Shown here in pieces: positions 1-9,315 of a stretch of DNA of 64,000 nt (its first letter is position 1; the number at the start of each line of letters is the position of its first letter). Made by a program: the position numbers and the translations under genes. The notes under the pieces are model-generated. The model ran no database searches. It was not told the origin of the DNA and saw only the letters and a program-made list of their open reading frames with translations. The stretch is from Pseudomonas helmanticensis (GTDB lineage Bacteria; Pseudomonadota; Gammaproteobacteria; Pseudomonadales; Pseudomonadaceae): NCBI RefSeq assembly GCF_900182985.1, contig NZ_FXUY01000001.1, forward strand, positions 620,001-684,000, read 5' to 3'.

Positions 1-26
1 AGCAAGCCCTCAACCTCAACCCGATA

Positions 27-50
27 CTGTAGGAGCTGCCGGGCCGAAGG
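27..50. repeat. Partial REP half-site
   Basis: This matches one arm of the REP repeat found in pairs elsewhere in the window (tgtaggagctgccg core). The second half diverges and no inverted partner lies inside the window, so it is a decayed or single arm. The flanking bases 1-84 hold no gene that I can see. Confidence 0.6.
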
Positions 51-84
51 TATGTGAACACAGGTCCCCGTGTTTTTCAGGGAT

Positions 85-122
85 AAAAAAACGCCGCACA
101 TCTCTCGATGGGCGGCGTTTTT
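85..122 (-). terminator. Rho-independent terminator of acnB
   Basis: The stem aacgccgc/gcggcgtt has A and T runs on both sides. It starts 15 bases past the acnB stop codon and reads as a stem followed by a U-tract on the minus strand. The flanking runs would let it work in both directions. Confidence 0.85.
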
Positions 123-137
123 CATTGCGTTGCAGCG

Positions 138-2747
138 TTAGGCTTGAACGACCGGAATGTTGGCGTTCGCAGCAGCTTCACGGAACTCGGCGATCTGGTC
201 GAAGGACAGGTAGCGGTAGATATCGGCCGCCATGCTGTCGATCTTGCCAGCGTATTCCATGTACTCCTCGACGGTCGGCAGGCGACCCAGGATCGAAGCG
301 ACGGACGCCAACTCGGCCGAAGCCAGGTAGACGTTCGCGCCGTCGCCCAGACGGTTCGGGAAGTTACGGGTCGACGTCGACACCACGGTCGCGTTCGGCT
401 CTACACGTGCCTGGTTACCCATGCACAGCGAGCAGCCCGGCATTTCCATGCGCGCGCCAGCCTTGCCGTAGATGCCGTAGTAGCCTTCTTCGGTCAGCTG
501 GTGAGCGTCCATCTTGGTCGGCGGCGACAGCCACAGACGGGTTGGCAGCTGACCCTTGACCTGATCCAGCAATTTACCGGCAGCGCGGAAGTGACCGATG
601 TTGGTCATGCACGAACCGATGAACACTTCGTCGATCTTCTCGCCAGCAACGCTGGACAGCAGACGGGCGTCGTCCGGATCGTTCGGCGCGCACAGTACAG
701 GCTCGCTGATGTCGGCCAGATCGATTTCGATGATTTCGGCGTATTCGGCGTCGGCATCGGCTTCCATCAGTTCCGGGTTGGCAACCCAGGCTTCCATCGC
801 TTGAGCACGGCGTTCCAGAGTACGCGCATCGCCGTAGCCTTCGCCGATCATCCAGCGCAGCAGGGTGATGTTGGAGTTCAGGTACTCGGTGATCGACTCT
901 TTCGACAGCTTGATGGTGCAACCGGCAGCCGAACGTTCGGCCGAGGCGTCGGACAGTTCGAACGCCTGCTCCAGGGTCAGACCTTCCAGACCTTCGATTT
1001 CCAGGATGCGGCCGGAGAAGGCGTTTTTCTTGCCTTTCTTCTCGACGGTCAGCAGACCGTTCTGGATAGCGAAGTAAGGAATCGCATGAACCAGGTCACG
1101 CAGGGTGATGCCAGGTTTCATTTTGCCTTTGAAGCGCACCAGAATCGATTCCGGCATGTCCAGCGGCATGACGCCGGTGGCCGCAGCAAACGCAACCAGA
1201 CCGGAACCGGCCGGGAACGAAATGCCCATCGGGAAACGGGTGTGCGAGTCACCACCGGTGCCGACGGTGTCTGGCAGCAGCATGCGGTTCAGCCACGAGT
1301 GGATGATGCCGTCGCCCGGACGCAGGGAAACGCCGCCGCGGGTCATGATGAAGTCAGGCAGGGTGTGGTGGGTGGTCACGTCGATCGGCTTTGGATAGGC
1401 TGCGGTGTGGCAGAACGACTGCATTACCAGATCAGCGGAGAAGCCCAGGCACGCCAGGTCTTTCAGTTCGTCACGGGTCATTGGACCGGTGGTGTCCTGA
1501 GAACCCACGGTGGTCATTTTCGGTTCGCAGTAGGTGCCAGGACGGATGCCTTTGCCTTCTGCCAGACCGCAAGCCTTGCCGACCATTTTCTGCGCCAGGG
1601 TGTAACCCTTGGTGCTTTCGATCGGTGCATCAGGCTTCTTGAACAGGTCGAACGCCGGCAGACCCAGTTCGGCGCGAGCCTTCTCGGTCAGGCCGCGGCC
1701 AATGATCAGCGGGATACGGCCGCCAGCACGGACTTCGTCCAACAGAACCGGGGTCTTCATTTCGAAGGTGGTCAGGACTTCGTCGGTGCCGTGTTTGCAG
1801 ACTTTGCCAGCATGCGGGTACAGGTCGATCACGTCGCCCATGTTCATGTTGGAAACGTCGAACTCGATTGGCAGTGCGCCGGCATCTTCCATGGTGTTGT
1901 AGAAGATTGGAGCGATTTTGCTGCCGAAGCAGAAACCGCCAGCGCGCTTGTTCGGCACGTAAGGAACGTCATCGCCGAAGAACCACAGTACCGAGTTGGT
2001 AGCGGATTTACGCGAAGAACCGGTACCGACCACATCACCGACGTAGGCGATCGGGAAGCCTTCACCGCGCATTTGTTCGATCTGCTTCATCGGGCCGATG
2101 GCGCCCTGCTGATCAGGAACGATGCCGTCGCGGGCCATTTTCAGCATGGCCAGGGCGTGCAGCGGGATGTCTGGACGCGACCAGGCATCAGGAGCAGGGG
2201 AGAGGTCGTCGGTGTTGGTTTCGCCGGTAACCTTGAATACACGCAGGCTGATCTTGTCGGCCAGGGTCGGACGGTTCTTGAACCACTCGCCGTCAGCCCA
2301 GGATTGCAGCACGGCTTGAGCGTGAGCGTTGCCGTTCTTGGCTTTTTCCGCGACGTCGTGGAACGCATCGAACATCAGCAGGGTGTGCTTGAGTTGCGCG
2401 GCAGCGACTGGCGCCAGCTCGGCGTCGTCCAGCAGGTCAACCAGAGTGACGATGTTGTAGCCGCCCTGCATGGTGCCGAGCAGTTCTACAGCGCGCTTTT
2501 TGTCCAGCAGCGGGGAGGAAACTTCGCCCTTGGCCAGAGCAGACAGGAAACCGGCTTTTACATAGGCCGCTTCGTCCACGCCTGGTGGAATGCGATTGGT
2601 GATCAGGTCAACGAGAAATTCTTCTTCGCCAGCCGGAGGGTTTTTCAGCAGCTCGACCAGGCCTGCTGTTTGTTCGGCGTTAAGCGGCTGGGGAACGATA
2701 CCCAGGGCTGCACGCTCTTCGATATGTTTGCGGTAGGCTTCAAGCAC
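138..2747 (-). CDS. acnB: Aconitate hydratase B (bifunctional aconitase / 2-methylisocitrate dehydratase)
   Basis: AcnB interconverts citrate and isocitrate in the TCA cycle, and AcnB enzymes also act on 2-methylisocitrate. The 869-residue product matches the usual length of about 865 and has the AcnB order: N-terminal HEAT-like domain, swivel domain, then the core. The [4Fe-4S] ligands are visible in [10 protein letters not shown] and in [10 protein letters not shown] (two Cys). I chose the GTG at 2747: it opens the family-typical start VLEAYRKH and has a GAGGGT ribosome site seven bases upstream. Longer readings add a tail that the family lacks. The gene stands alone with its own terminator and an unusually structured upstream region. 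Confidence 0.97.
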   Translation of the reverse strand: MLEAYRKHIEERAALGIVPQPLNAEQTAGLVELLKNPPAGEEEFLVDLITNRIPPGVDEAAYVKAGFLSALAKGEVSSPLLDKKRAVELLGTMQGGYNIVTLVDLLDDAELAPVAAAQLKHTLLMFDAFHDVAEKAKNGNAHAQAVLQSWADGEWFKNRPTLADKISLRVFKVTGETNTDDLSPAPDAWSRPDIPLHALAMLKMARDGIVPDQQGAIGPMKQIEQMRGEGFPIAYVGDVVGTGSSRKSATNSVLWFFGDDVPYVPNKRAGGFCFGSKIAPIFYNTMEDAGALPIEFDVSNMNMGDVIDLYPHAGKVCKHGTDEVLTTFEMKTPVLLDEVRAGGRIPLIIGRGLTEKARAELGLPAFDLFKKPDAPIESTKGYTLAQKMVGKACGLAEGKGIRPGTYCEPKMTTVGSQDTTGPMTRDELKDLACLGFSADLVMQSFCHTAAYPKPIDVTTHHTLPDFIMTRGGVSLRPGDGIIHSWLNRMLLPDTVGTGGDSHTRFPMGISFPAGSGLVAFAAATGVMPLDMPESILVRFKGKMKPGITLRDLVHAIPYFAIQNGLLTVEKKGKKNAFSGRILEIEGLEGLTLEQAFELSDASAERSAAGCTIKLSKESITEYLNSNITLLRWMIGEGYGDARTLERRAQAMEAWVANPELMEADADAEYAEIIEIDLADISEPVLCAPNDPDDARLLSSVAGEKIDEVFIGSCMTNIGHFRAAGKLLDQVKGQLPTRLWLSPPTKMDAHQLTEEGYYGIYGKAGARMEMPGCSLCMGNQARVEPNATVVSTSTRNFPNRLGDGANVYLASAELASVASILGRLPTVEEYMEYAGKIDSMAADIYRYLSFDQIAEFREAAANANIPVVQA

Positions 2748-3157
2748 AGTTATTACCCTCATCAGTGGTCCCAAATGGGTGTCCGGGACGCTCATCCCGA
2801 AATGGTCGTACTCATGCGCTGCGTGGCGTTGTGGGCCACTTAGCCAGAATTACCGACCATTCCTTACAGAAGCTGCTTTCAAAGTTTTACGCCTGCAGAA
2901 CGGGGAGCTGATGAGGGTTGGCGATGGGCTTTTCCCCGCTGGAAAAACCGCTCGCCAACACCGCTCTGAAGGAACGACTGTGCTCGTGACGCTTTGAAAA
3001 CAGCTTCTAACGGACATTGGCGCCTTAAAAGGCTGGCTGATTCTACGGCAAAAAAAAATTAAACGTAAGTTCGTCCCTGAAGTTTGAGGGGTGATGAATG
3101 TTAGACAAAGGGCTAACATGCCGACCTGTTCCGCGTTTCAGTGCCTTTGCCTACTTT
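2748..3157. promoter_or_regulatory. Divergent intergenic region with a long nested inverted repeat (acnB leader)
   Basis: This 410-base gap separates acnB from the DUF1289 gene. It contains nested inverted repeats: an outer 16-mer pair (2869-2884 with 2992-3007, 15 of 16 matching), cagaacgg/ccgctctg (2896-2903, 2961-2968), a perfect gttggcga/tcgccaac (2917-2924, 2952-2959) and ttttcc/ggaaaa (2930-2935, 2941-2946). A possible minus-strand -10 TAGAAT lies at 3040-3045, which would put the structure in an acnB 5' leader of about 285 bases. A perfect atgttag/ctaacat dyad is at 3098-3119. The structure is seen directly; its role is inferred. Confidence 0.5.
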
Positions 3158-3628
3158 ATGCCCAATCAGACCATCAAGACCCCCTGCGTCGGCCTCTGCT
3201 CCACTGTTTACGGTGATCTGGTGTGCCGTGGCTGCAAGCGTTTCCACCACGAAGTGATCCATTGGAATGGTTACAACGAGGAGGAAAAACGCGCGGTGTG
3301 GCTGCGTCTGGAACAATTGCTGTCACAAGTGATGGCGGGCAAGGTCGAGATTTTCGATTCGGCGCGCCTGCGCGAGCAGCTCGAACAGCGCAAGATCCGC
3401 TTCGTGCCGCATCAATCGGAATATTGCTGGGCGTATCAACTGATCGCTCGTGGTGCGCGGGTGATCATTAATCTGGAAGCGTACGGGATGGTGTTGCTGC
3501 CGGAGTTTCGCGAGTGGAACCTGCCGGAATTGCGCGATGCCATTGATCGGGAATTCTTCCTGCTGTCGGAAGCGCATTATCAGCGCTACATCGCCCCCGG
3601 ATTCCTCAAAGACGCCTTTGGCGCCTGA
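3158..3628 (+). CDS. DUF1289 family protein
   Basis: Function unknown. The first 50 of 156 residues carry the DUF1289 signature: CVGLCSTVYGDLVCRGCKR with four Cys, probably metal-binding, followed by a WNGYNEEEKRAVW segment. Most DUF1289 proteins are about 60-80 residues long. This one has a further charged, helix-rich region of about 100 residues whose role I cannot assign. The ATG at 3158 begins right before the domain. An in-frame upstream ATG at 3098 lies inside a perfect inverted repeat and adds a tail without similarity, so I rejected it. A REP pair follows the stop. Confidence 0.85.
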   Translation: MPNQTIKTPCVGLCSTVYGDLVCRGCKRFHHEVIHWNGYNEEEKRAVWLRLEQLLSQVMAGKVEIFDSARLREQLEQRKIRFVPHQSEYCWAYQLIARGARVIINLEAYGMVLLPEFREWNLPELRDAIDREFFLLSEAHYQRYIAPGFLKDAFGA

Positions 3629-3631
3629 ACC

Positions 3632-3728
3632 TCAAAAGATCGCAGCGTGCCGCAGCTCCTACAGGTTTGTGTGACGTCGGGCGCCCGCAATACCTGTAGG
3701 AGCTGCCGCAGGCTGCGATCTTTTGATC
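3632..3728. repeat. REP pair (inverted)
   Basis: Two inverted arms, at about 3633-3664 and 3692-3728, share the core cagctcctaca / tgtaggagctg and end in atcttttgat. They lie between the convergent ends of the DUF1289 gene and the universal stress protein gene. Confidence 0.9.
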
Positions 3729-3729
3729 T

Positions 3730-4593
3730 TTAATGTTTCACCGCCAACTCCACCAGATGATCCTCGACCTCCTGCGGCTTGAGCACCAGAACGTCGCTTT
3801 CCAGCTCGTCCAGCACCACTTCTGCGGTATTGCCGATCAACGCTCCTGACAAACCGGTTCGCGCCACCGTGCCGATCACGGTCACCGCCGCCTGCAGCTT
3901 GTGCGCCATAAACGGGATCAGCACATCTGCCGGGCCTTCCTCGATGTGCAAATGTTCGTCATCGACATCAAATTCCGCCTGAAACGCCCGACACTGCTCG
4001 CGATAGCGCGCTTCGATGGTTTCGCTCAGTTGGAAAGTCGGATCCGCCGCCGACAGCATCGGTGAAGGATGCGCCGCAATCACATGCAGGTGCGCCTTGG
4101 CCAGACTGGCAATGTCATAGCCGTGATCAATGATCGTGGTGTGCAGATGCCGGTGTTCGCCATCGGCATTGCCGACATCGACGGCGGCCAGGATCACGCG
4201 GTCCTTCCAGGACGTGGATGTTTTCACCAACAGCACCGGGGTCGGGCAGTGGCGCAAGAGTTTCCAGTCCACCGGCGTCAGCAGGGCCTTTTTCAGCGGA
4301 CTGTCGGGGAAATGCTGTTTGACCACCAGCCCGCAACCCTCGGCCTGCTGCACATCAATGATGGTTTCGTGCAGGCTCTCGTTCCACGCCTGTTCGGTCG
4401 TCACGCTGTAACCATCGGCTAACAGCGCGGCCTTGAGTACGCCGAGCATGCCGGCGTGGTCGTGCTTCTTGTCACACACCAGCAGGTGCAGATGGGCCTG
4501 GGTCACGCCTGCGATCAGCTTGGCGCGCTTGAGCGCCAGGCTTTCCGAATGTTCGGGTTCGATGACCACCAGAATGCTGCGAATGGCTTGCAT
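3730..4593 (-). CDS. Universal stress protein with two Usp domains (UspE-like)
   Basis: This 287-residue protein has two tandem UspA-type domains. The first begins IRSILVVIEPEHSES. The second, near residues 140-285, carries the ATP-binding style loop VIGTVARTGLSGALIGNTAE before the last strand. Tandem-Usp proteins of this length in gamma-proteobacteria (UspE) are cytoplasmic stress-survival factors, but the molecular activity of this protein is not evident from sequence. The ATG at 4593 has a GGAG site nine bases upstream. An upstream in-frame ATG lacks both a site and homology. It is divergent from miaE. Confidence 0.88.
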   Translation of the reverse strand: MQAIRSILVVIEPEHSESLALKRAKLIAGVTQAHLHLLVCDKKHDHAGMLGVLKAALLADGYSVTTEQAWNESLHETIIDVQQAEGCGLVVKQHFPDSPLKKALLTPVDWKLLRHCPTPVLLVKTSTSWKDRVILAAVDVGNADGEHRHLHTTIIDHGYDIASLAKAHLHVIAAHPSPMLSAADPTFQLSETIEARYREQCRAFQAEFDVDDEHLHIEEGPADVLIPFMAHKLQAAVTVIGTVARTGLSGALIGNTAEVVLDELESDVLVLKPQEVEDHLVELAVKH

Positions 4594-4751
4594 GAGCGGA
4601 GTCTCCAGCAAAGAAAAGGCACGGCGTTGCACAACTATAGTTGCTGCTCATGCGCCTGCGACTTGATGCATATCAACGCGGGCGGCTGGTGGTCTGCGGG
4701 CAGGCCGGTATAATCGGCGCCCTTCGCTCGAACACCTTTACCGTGAGCCCC

Positions 4752-5360
4752 ATGATCCTTCCCGAAATCCACGAATTCCTTGGCTGCCGCACCCCTGACG
4801 CCTGGGTCCAGGCCGCACTGGCCGATCAGGAAACCCTGCTGATCGACCACAAGAACTGCGAGTTCAAGGCTGCCAGCACCGCGCTGAGCCTGATAGCCAA
4901 GTACCATTCCCACGTCGACCTGATCAACATGATGTCGCGTCTGGCCCGGGAAGAACTGGTGCACCACGAGCAGGTCATGCGCCTGATGAAACGCCGCAAG
5001 ATCGAGCTGCGCCAGCTGCATGCCGGCCGTTACGCGTCGAGCCTGCGCAAGGTGGTGCGTAGCCACGAGCCGGTGAAACTGGTCGATACGCTGGTGGTCG
5101 GGGCGTTTATCGAAGCGCGCAGTTGCGAGCGGTTCGAAGCGCTGGTGCCGCATCTGGATGAAGAACTCGGCAAGTTCTACTTTGGCCTGCTGAAAAGCGA
5201 GGCGCGGCATTTTCAGGGTTATCTGAAGCTCGCTTATCAGTACGGCGATGCCAAGGATGTTGCGCAGGTGATCGAGCGAGTCCGCGCTGCCGAGCAAGAG
5301 CTGATTGAATCGCCGGATGAAGAATTCCGCTTTCACAGCGGTGTGCCTGTAAACCGTTAA
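4752..5360 (+). CDS. miaE: tRNA-(ms[2]io[6]A)-hydroxylase
   Basis: MiaE is a non-haem diiron monooxygenase that hydroxylates the isopentenyl group of ms2i6A37 in tRNAs reading UNN codons. The 202-residue product shows ferritin-like iron ligands: the ExxH pair in EELVHHEQ (about residues 68-71) and a second Glu and His in SEARHFQGY, with another Glu in GAFIEARSCERF. The ATG at 4752 gives the family-typical start MILPEIHEFLG. A GTG nine bases earlier is possible. A longer open reading to 4641 runs into the divergent promoter region and is unlikely. Confidence 0.95.
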   Translation: MILPEIHEFLGCRTPDAWVQAALADQETLLIDHKNCEFKAASTALSLIAKYHSHVDLINMMSRLAREELVHHEQVMRLMKRRKIELRQLHAGRYASSLRKVVRSHEPVKLVDTLVVGAFIEARSCERFEALVPHLDEELGKFYFGLLKSEARHFQGYLKLAYQYGDAKDVAQVIERVRAAEQELIESPDEEFRFHSGVPVNR

Positions 5361-5440
5361 GATCAAAAGATCGCAGCCTTCGGCAGCTCCTACAGGGAAA
5401 TGCATTCAAGATGTAGCAGCTGCCGAAGGCTGCGATCTTT
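5361..5440. repeat. REP pair (inverted)
   Basis: Two arms with cores ctcctacag and its partially decayed partner tgtagcagctg flank a short centre. The pair starts right after the miaE stop. The arms use a cttcggcag variant instead of ctgcggcag, as does the repeat at 46705. Confidence 0.88.
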
Positions 5441-5533
5441 GCGCGTGTGATTGTTAAAAACTCTTAAGAGTATGAAACATCAGCGCAAAACGGCCCTCGC
5501 CCACGAATGTCGCCATAATGTCGGCCCTTACAC

Positions 5534-6262
5534 ATGGGTTGGCACACGGTCGATATGGATAATCTGGGTTTTGGCAAAGTCCTGCTGGTGGAAGACGACG
5601 AGCGTCTTGCCGCGCTGATCGCCCACTTCCTCGAACAACACGGCTACGAAGTCCGCTCGGTGCATCGCGGCGATCTGGCGGTGGCCGCGTTTCTCGAATT
5701 CAAGCCGAAAGTAGTGGTGCTCGACCTGATGCTGCCGGGGCAGAGTGGCCTGCACGTGTGCCGCGAAATTCGCAGCGTGTCGGATACGCCGATCGTGATT
5801 CTGACCGCCAAGGAAGACGACCTCGACCACATTCTCGGCCTGGAATCGGGTGCCGATGACTACGTGATCAAACCGATCAAACCGCCGGTATTGCTGGCCC
5901 GCCTGCGCGCGTTGCAACGGCGGCAGGTGCCGGACAGCAATGTGGTCAGCCTGCTCGAGTTCGGCCATTTGAGGATCGACCGCAGTTGCCGCGAAGTGCG
6001 CCTGGCCGGGGAAGTCATCGAAATGACCACCATGGAGTTCGAGCTGTTGTGGCTGCTCGCCAGTGCGGCGGGCAAGACGCTCTCGCGCGACGACATTCTC
6101 AACCGCATGCGCGGCATTGCCTTCGACGGGCTCAATCGCAGCGTCGACGTGTACATCAGCAAATTGCGTAACAAACTCAAGGACAACCCTCGCGAGCCGG
6201 TGTGCATCAAGACCGTGTGGGGCAAAGGTTATCTGTTCAATCCGTTCGCCTGGGAGCTGTAG
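5534..6262 (+). CDS. OmpR-family response regulator, RstA-like
   Basis: This 242-residue two-domain regulator has a receiver domain at about 15-125, with acidic pocket VEDDE, phospho-acceptor Asp in VVLDLMLPG, Thr in ILTAKE and Lys in VIKPI. It is followed by an OmpR winged helix at about 140-238 ending in VWGKGYLFNP. It lies directly before its partner kinase with no gap. The start is uncertain: the ATG at 5534 and the one at 5555 (MDNLGFGKVL) both lack a clear ribosome site. A -10-like cataat sits at 5514-5519. The pairing and the kinase sequence point to the RstAB family; the stimulus is unknown. Confidence 0.92.
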   Translation: MGWHTVDMDNLGFGKVLLVEDDERLAALIAHFLEQHGYEVRSVHRGDLAVAAFLEFKPKVVVLDLMLPGQSGLHVCREIRSVSDTPIVILTAKEDDLDHILGLESGADDYVIKPIKPPVLLARLRALQRRQVPDSNVVSLLEFGHLRIDRSCREVRLAGEVIEMTTMEFELLWLLASAAGKTLSRDDILNRMRGIAFDGLNRSVDVYISKLRNKLKDNPREPVCIKTVWGKGYLFNPFAWEL

Positions 6263-7549
6263 ATGCTGCGGTTATTTTTCGGGCTGTTTCTGGTCATGAC
6301 GGTGGGGCTGGTGTTGGCGTTGCAGACGGTTGAACACACGTTCGATGCGCTGCTCGATTATCAGCAACGCGACTACAACCGTGAAGCCGTGCGCGGTCAG
6401 GCCTGGACGCTCACTCAGCAGTTACGTGAACTCGATGGCCCTGCGCGGGAAAACCAGTTGCAATCGATACGCCCGCACTACGGGCTGGGGCTGACGCTGG
6501 TCGATGCCGGCCAACTGAACCTGACCGACGAGGAAAAAACCGAGCTGGCCGATGGCTTGCTGGTCATCCGCGACAAATACAGCCAATACATTTCCGCCAT
6601 CGATGGCGGCCCGCAGTTGCTGAGTATTCGCCTGCCCGCCGAACCGAGCCTGATGCCTTTCTACATCGTCGCGGCGTACCTGATGATTGCCGTGGTGATC
6701 GGTATCGTCCTGTTCTTCTGGGTGCGTCCGCACTGGCGTGATCTGGAAAAACTGCGGCTGGCCGCCGAGCGTTTTGGCGGCAATGACTTGTCGTCGCGCA
6801 TTCAATTGTCGAAACGCTCGAACATCCGCGACCTGGCCGAGCACTTCAATTTGATGGCGGCGCGTATCGAAGGTTTGATCGCCAATCAGCGCGAACTGAC
6901 CAACGCTGTGTCCCATGAACTGCGCACGCCGATTGCGCGGTTGTCGTTTGAGCTCGACCAACTCAAGCAACAACCGGACGCCAGCCAGAACCGCGAGCTG
7001 ATTGCCGATATGTATGCCGATCTCGGCGAGCTGGAAGAGATGGTCTCCGAACTGTTGACCTACGCCAGCCTTGAGCGCGGCGCGACGGTGATCAAGCGCG
7101 AAAACATCCAGGCCGCCAACTGGCTCGACAGCGTCGTCGGCAGCGTGGCGCTGGAAGCGGAAGCGGCGGGGGTGCAGTTGCTGATTGGCGATTGCCGGCT
7201 CGACACCGTGCGCATCGAACCGCGGTTCATGGCGCGGGCGGTCATCAATCTGCTGCGCAATGCCATTCGTTATGCCGAGCAGCGCGTGGAGGTGACGCTG
7301 GAGCGCAATGGCGAATACTACGAGGTGCGGGTCAACGACGACGGGCCGGGAGTGCCGCTGGATGGGCGCGAGAAGATTTTCGAGCCATTCTCGCGGCTGG
7401 ATGCCAGCCGCGATCGGCGTACCGGCGGGTTTGGTTTGGGCCTGGCGCTGGTGCGACGAGTGTCGCAGTCGCATGGCGGGCAGGTCGAAGTCGGTGAATC
7501 GGCATGGGGCGGGGCATCGTTTCGGATGACCTGGGCGCATCTGGATTGA
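6263..7549 (+). CDS. Sensor histidine kinase, RstB-like
   Basis: This 428-residue inner-membrane kinase has TM1 at about 3-20, a short periplasmic sensor of about 110 residues, TM2 at about 133-152, then a HAMP region containing the RstB-typical WVRPHWRDLEKL. The H-box is AVSHELRTPIARL. The ATP-binding boxes are N (LLRNAIRYA), G1 (NDDGPGVP), F (IFEPFSRLD) and G2 (GFGLGLALV). It begins on the base after the regulator stop, so translation is probably coupled. The SRDRRTGGFGLGLA region closely resembles E. coli RstB as I remember it. The signal sensed cannot be told. Confidence 0.92.
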   Translation: MLRLFFGLFLVMTVGLVLALQTVEHTFDALLDYQQRDYNREAVRGQAWTLTQQLRELDGPARENQLQSIRPHYGLGLTLVDAGQLNLTDEEKTELADGLLVIRDKYSQYISAIDGGPQLLSIRLPAEPSLMPFYIVAAYLMIAVVIGIVLFFWVRPHWRDLEKLRLAAERFGGNDLSSRIQLSKRSNIRDLAEHFNLMAARIEGLIANQRELTNAVSHELRTPIARLSFELDQLKQQPDASQNRELIADMYADLGELEEMVSELLTYASLERGATVIKRENIQAANWLDSVVGSVALEAEAAGVQLLIGDCRLDTVRIEPRFMARAVINLLRNAIRYAEQRVEVTLERNGEYYEVRVNDDGPGVPLDGREKIFEPFSRLDASRDRRTGGFGLGLALVRRVSQSHGGQVEVGESAWGGASFRMTWAHLD

Positions 7550-7559
7550 TCTGCGTTGC

Positions 7560-7590
7560 CAGTCCCGGCCTGCTCGCGAAGAGGCCATCA
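7560..7590. repeat. Single degenerate arm of the ctgctcgcgaa repeat family
   Basis: The string cctgctcgcgaagaggcc matches one arm of the inverted repeats at 25267, 27881 and 53173. No second arm is present. Confidence 0.5.
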
Positions 7591-7610
7591 ATCACACCAC
7601 AATTCCCCAC

Positions 7611-8099
7611 TCATCTGAGCAACCCCAACCGCTCATGCCACTGCGCAATTGACTCTTGGGGATAAACCTCAAACTGCTTGTCTGCGGGCTTTGCGTTCAC
7701 CTCAACCCACGAAGCCTTCGAACCGAGCATCAAGTGCGTGTGCTCCGGCGGCACCGGCAACGGCGTGTCGATGGCCGAGGCGAAGGGGTGGATCAGCTCC
7801 GGCCACTCCGGGCTGAACAGCCATAAACCGCTGCCGCACAGTGAGCAGAAATGCCGTTCGGCGGTGCTGCGGTGTGCACGTTTGTCGCCTTCGTCCTTCA
7901 TCTTCGCGTGGTAGATCGAAATGTGTTTGCGCCCCTGAACCTTGAGGCTGGCCGAGTCGCCGCCGAGGTTGATCGCATAGCCACCACCGCCCTGGGTCTT
8001 GCGGCAGATCGAGCAGTAGCAGCGTTGATAAGGGTAGGGGTGGGCGCTGGTCAGGCTGAAGGTGACGGCGCCGCAGTGGCAGGAGCCTTCGAGGTGCAT
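7611..8099 (-). CDS. GFA-fold protein (glutathione-dependent formaldehyde-activating enzyme family)
   Basis: This 162-residue protein has the GFA zinc-binding pattern: CHCG near residue 8, CYCSIC near 34, and FCSLCGSG near 86. GFA-fold proteins bind zinc, and many act on or bind small thiol adducts, but the substrate here cannot be predicted. The ATG at 8099 has a GGAGG site seven bases upstream. The open frame runs further upstream only because it crosses a REP pair. It differs from the second GFA gene at 27462. Confidence 0.88.
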   Translation of the reverse strand: MHLEGSCHCGAVTFSLTSAHPYPYQRCYCSICRKTQGGGGYAINLGGDSASLKVQGRKHISIYHAKMKDEGDKRAHRSTAERHFCSLCGSGLWLFSPEWPELIHPFASAIDTPLPVPPEHTHLMLGSKASWVEVNAKPADKQFEVYPQESIAQWHERLGLLR

Positions 8100-8186
8100 G
8101 AGGGGCCTCCGGTGGGCTGGATGGGTTCGGTTCAGCCTAGAAGAGTTGTGGTGAATGCGCTGCCGCCATCGCTGGCAAGCGTTTCC

Positions 8187-8275
8187 CCTGTAGGAGCTGC
8201 CGCAGGCTGCGATCTTTTGATCTGGCCCTTCAAAATACACCATCAAGAGATCGTAGCCTGCGGCAGCTCCTACTG
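8187..8275. repeat. REP pair (inverted)
   Basis: Arms at about 8187-8221 and 8244-8275 share the REP core. The pair lies between the divergent GFA and LysR genes. That is unusual here, where most REP pairs sit downstream of genes, and it leaves little room for the LysR promoter. Confidence 0.88.
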
Positions 8276-8330
8276 GACTCGTGCGACAGGTGCGGTCAGC
8301 ATGTCGTCCTAAAAACAGGGATCCCAACCC

Positions 8331-9215
8331 ATGCGTAGACTGCCCTCACTGGCCGCCCTGCGAACCTTCGAATGCGCCGCCCGTCACGCGCATTTCGGCC
8401 GGGCCGCCGCTGAACTGTGCGTCACCGACAGCGCCGTCAGCCACCAGATCCGCCAGCTCGAAGAGCAACTTGGCGTGTCGCTGTTCATCCGCGAAGGCCG
8501 GCAGATTCGCCCGACCATCGCCGCCGGACGGCTGATGCAGAGCCTGCAACAAGCCTTCGAACTGATCGGCGATGCCTGCGATGAACTGCGCGATCCGTCC
8601 TCGCTGGCGGTCTTGCGTTTGGCCGTCACCGCCGAACTCGCGCAAAAGTGGTTGATGAGCCGTCTCAGCGATTTCTACGCGCGCTATCCGCACATCACCT
8701 TGCACCTCTACGAACAGCCGATCGACGCCAGCGCCCCCGGCGAAGACATCGACCTGGCAATCACCTACGGCACCGGCCCGGTCGACAGCAGCGCCTATTT
8801 CGTCCGACCGTTGCCGGCGCTGCAATTCTTCCCGGTGTGCAGCCCCGGCCTGTTCAACCAAGGCACGCTGAAGACGCCGAAGGATCTGGCCCGCCATTGT
8901 CTGCTGCACGACGATCAGGACGGCAAGACCTGGACCGCATGGCTCACCAGCCACGCCGGCGATCTGCGCCCGCAGCGCCAGTTGTATTTCGCCCACGCCG
9001 GGCTGGCGCTGGAAGCGGCGGCGCAAGGGCAGGGCGTTGCGATGGGCGACAACCTCACTGCGCAGGAAGATTTGCAGAACGGTCGGCTGGTGCGGCCATT
9101 CGCCTCGAGCATGACCGCCCTCGGCCAATACGCGCTGGTCTGTGAACGGCTGCGCATGGAGCGTCCGGCAGTCGCGCAAATGCTCGAATGGTTCAACGAT
9201 CAACTGACGGATTGA
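8331..9215 (+). CDS. LysR-family transcriptional regulator, GcvA-like
   Basis: This 294-residue protein starts MRRLPSLAALRTFECAARH and carries the winged helix-turn-helix in about residues 5-65 (TDSAVSHQIRQLEEQLGVSLF), followed by a periplasmic-binding-like effector domain. The HTH is of the GcvA/AmpR subgroup. It lies just upstream of agmatine deiminase and a polyamine-binding protein, all rightward, so control of agmatine or polyamine use is a reasonable guess, with no direct proof. Confidence 0.92.
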   Translation: MRRLPSLAALRTFECAARHAHFGRAAAELCVTDSAVSHQIRQLEEQLGVSLFIREGRQIRPTIAAGRLMQSLQQAFELIGDACDELRDPSSLAVLRLAVTAELAQKWLMSRLSDFYARYPHITLHLYEQPIDASAPGEDIDLAITYGTGPVDSSAYFVRPLPALQFFPVCSPGLFNQGTLKTPKDLARHCLLHDDQDGKTWTAWLTSHAGDLRPQRQLYFAHAGLALEAAAQGQGVAMGDNLTAQEDLQNGRLVRPFASSMTALGQYALVCERLRMERPAVAQMLEWFNDQLTD

Positions 9216-9315
9216 TGAGTTGAATTCAACTGTTCCGCAATAATCATCGTTGGCGGGGGCTCTGCCTGCGACCGTAGCCTGTGGTCATTCCCATCGCGAA
9301 CAACGAGGTTTGACC

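Noticed and set aside
108..2843. A 911-codon open frame on the plus strand opposite acnB
   Set aside because: It mirrors acnB codon for codon, has low-complexity composition rich in Arg, His, Gln and Val, and no known domain. It is a GC-bias shadow.
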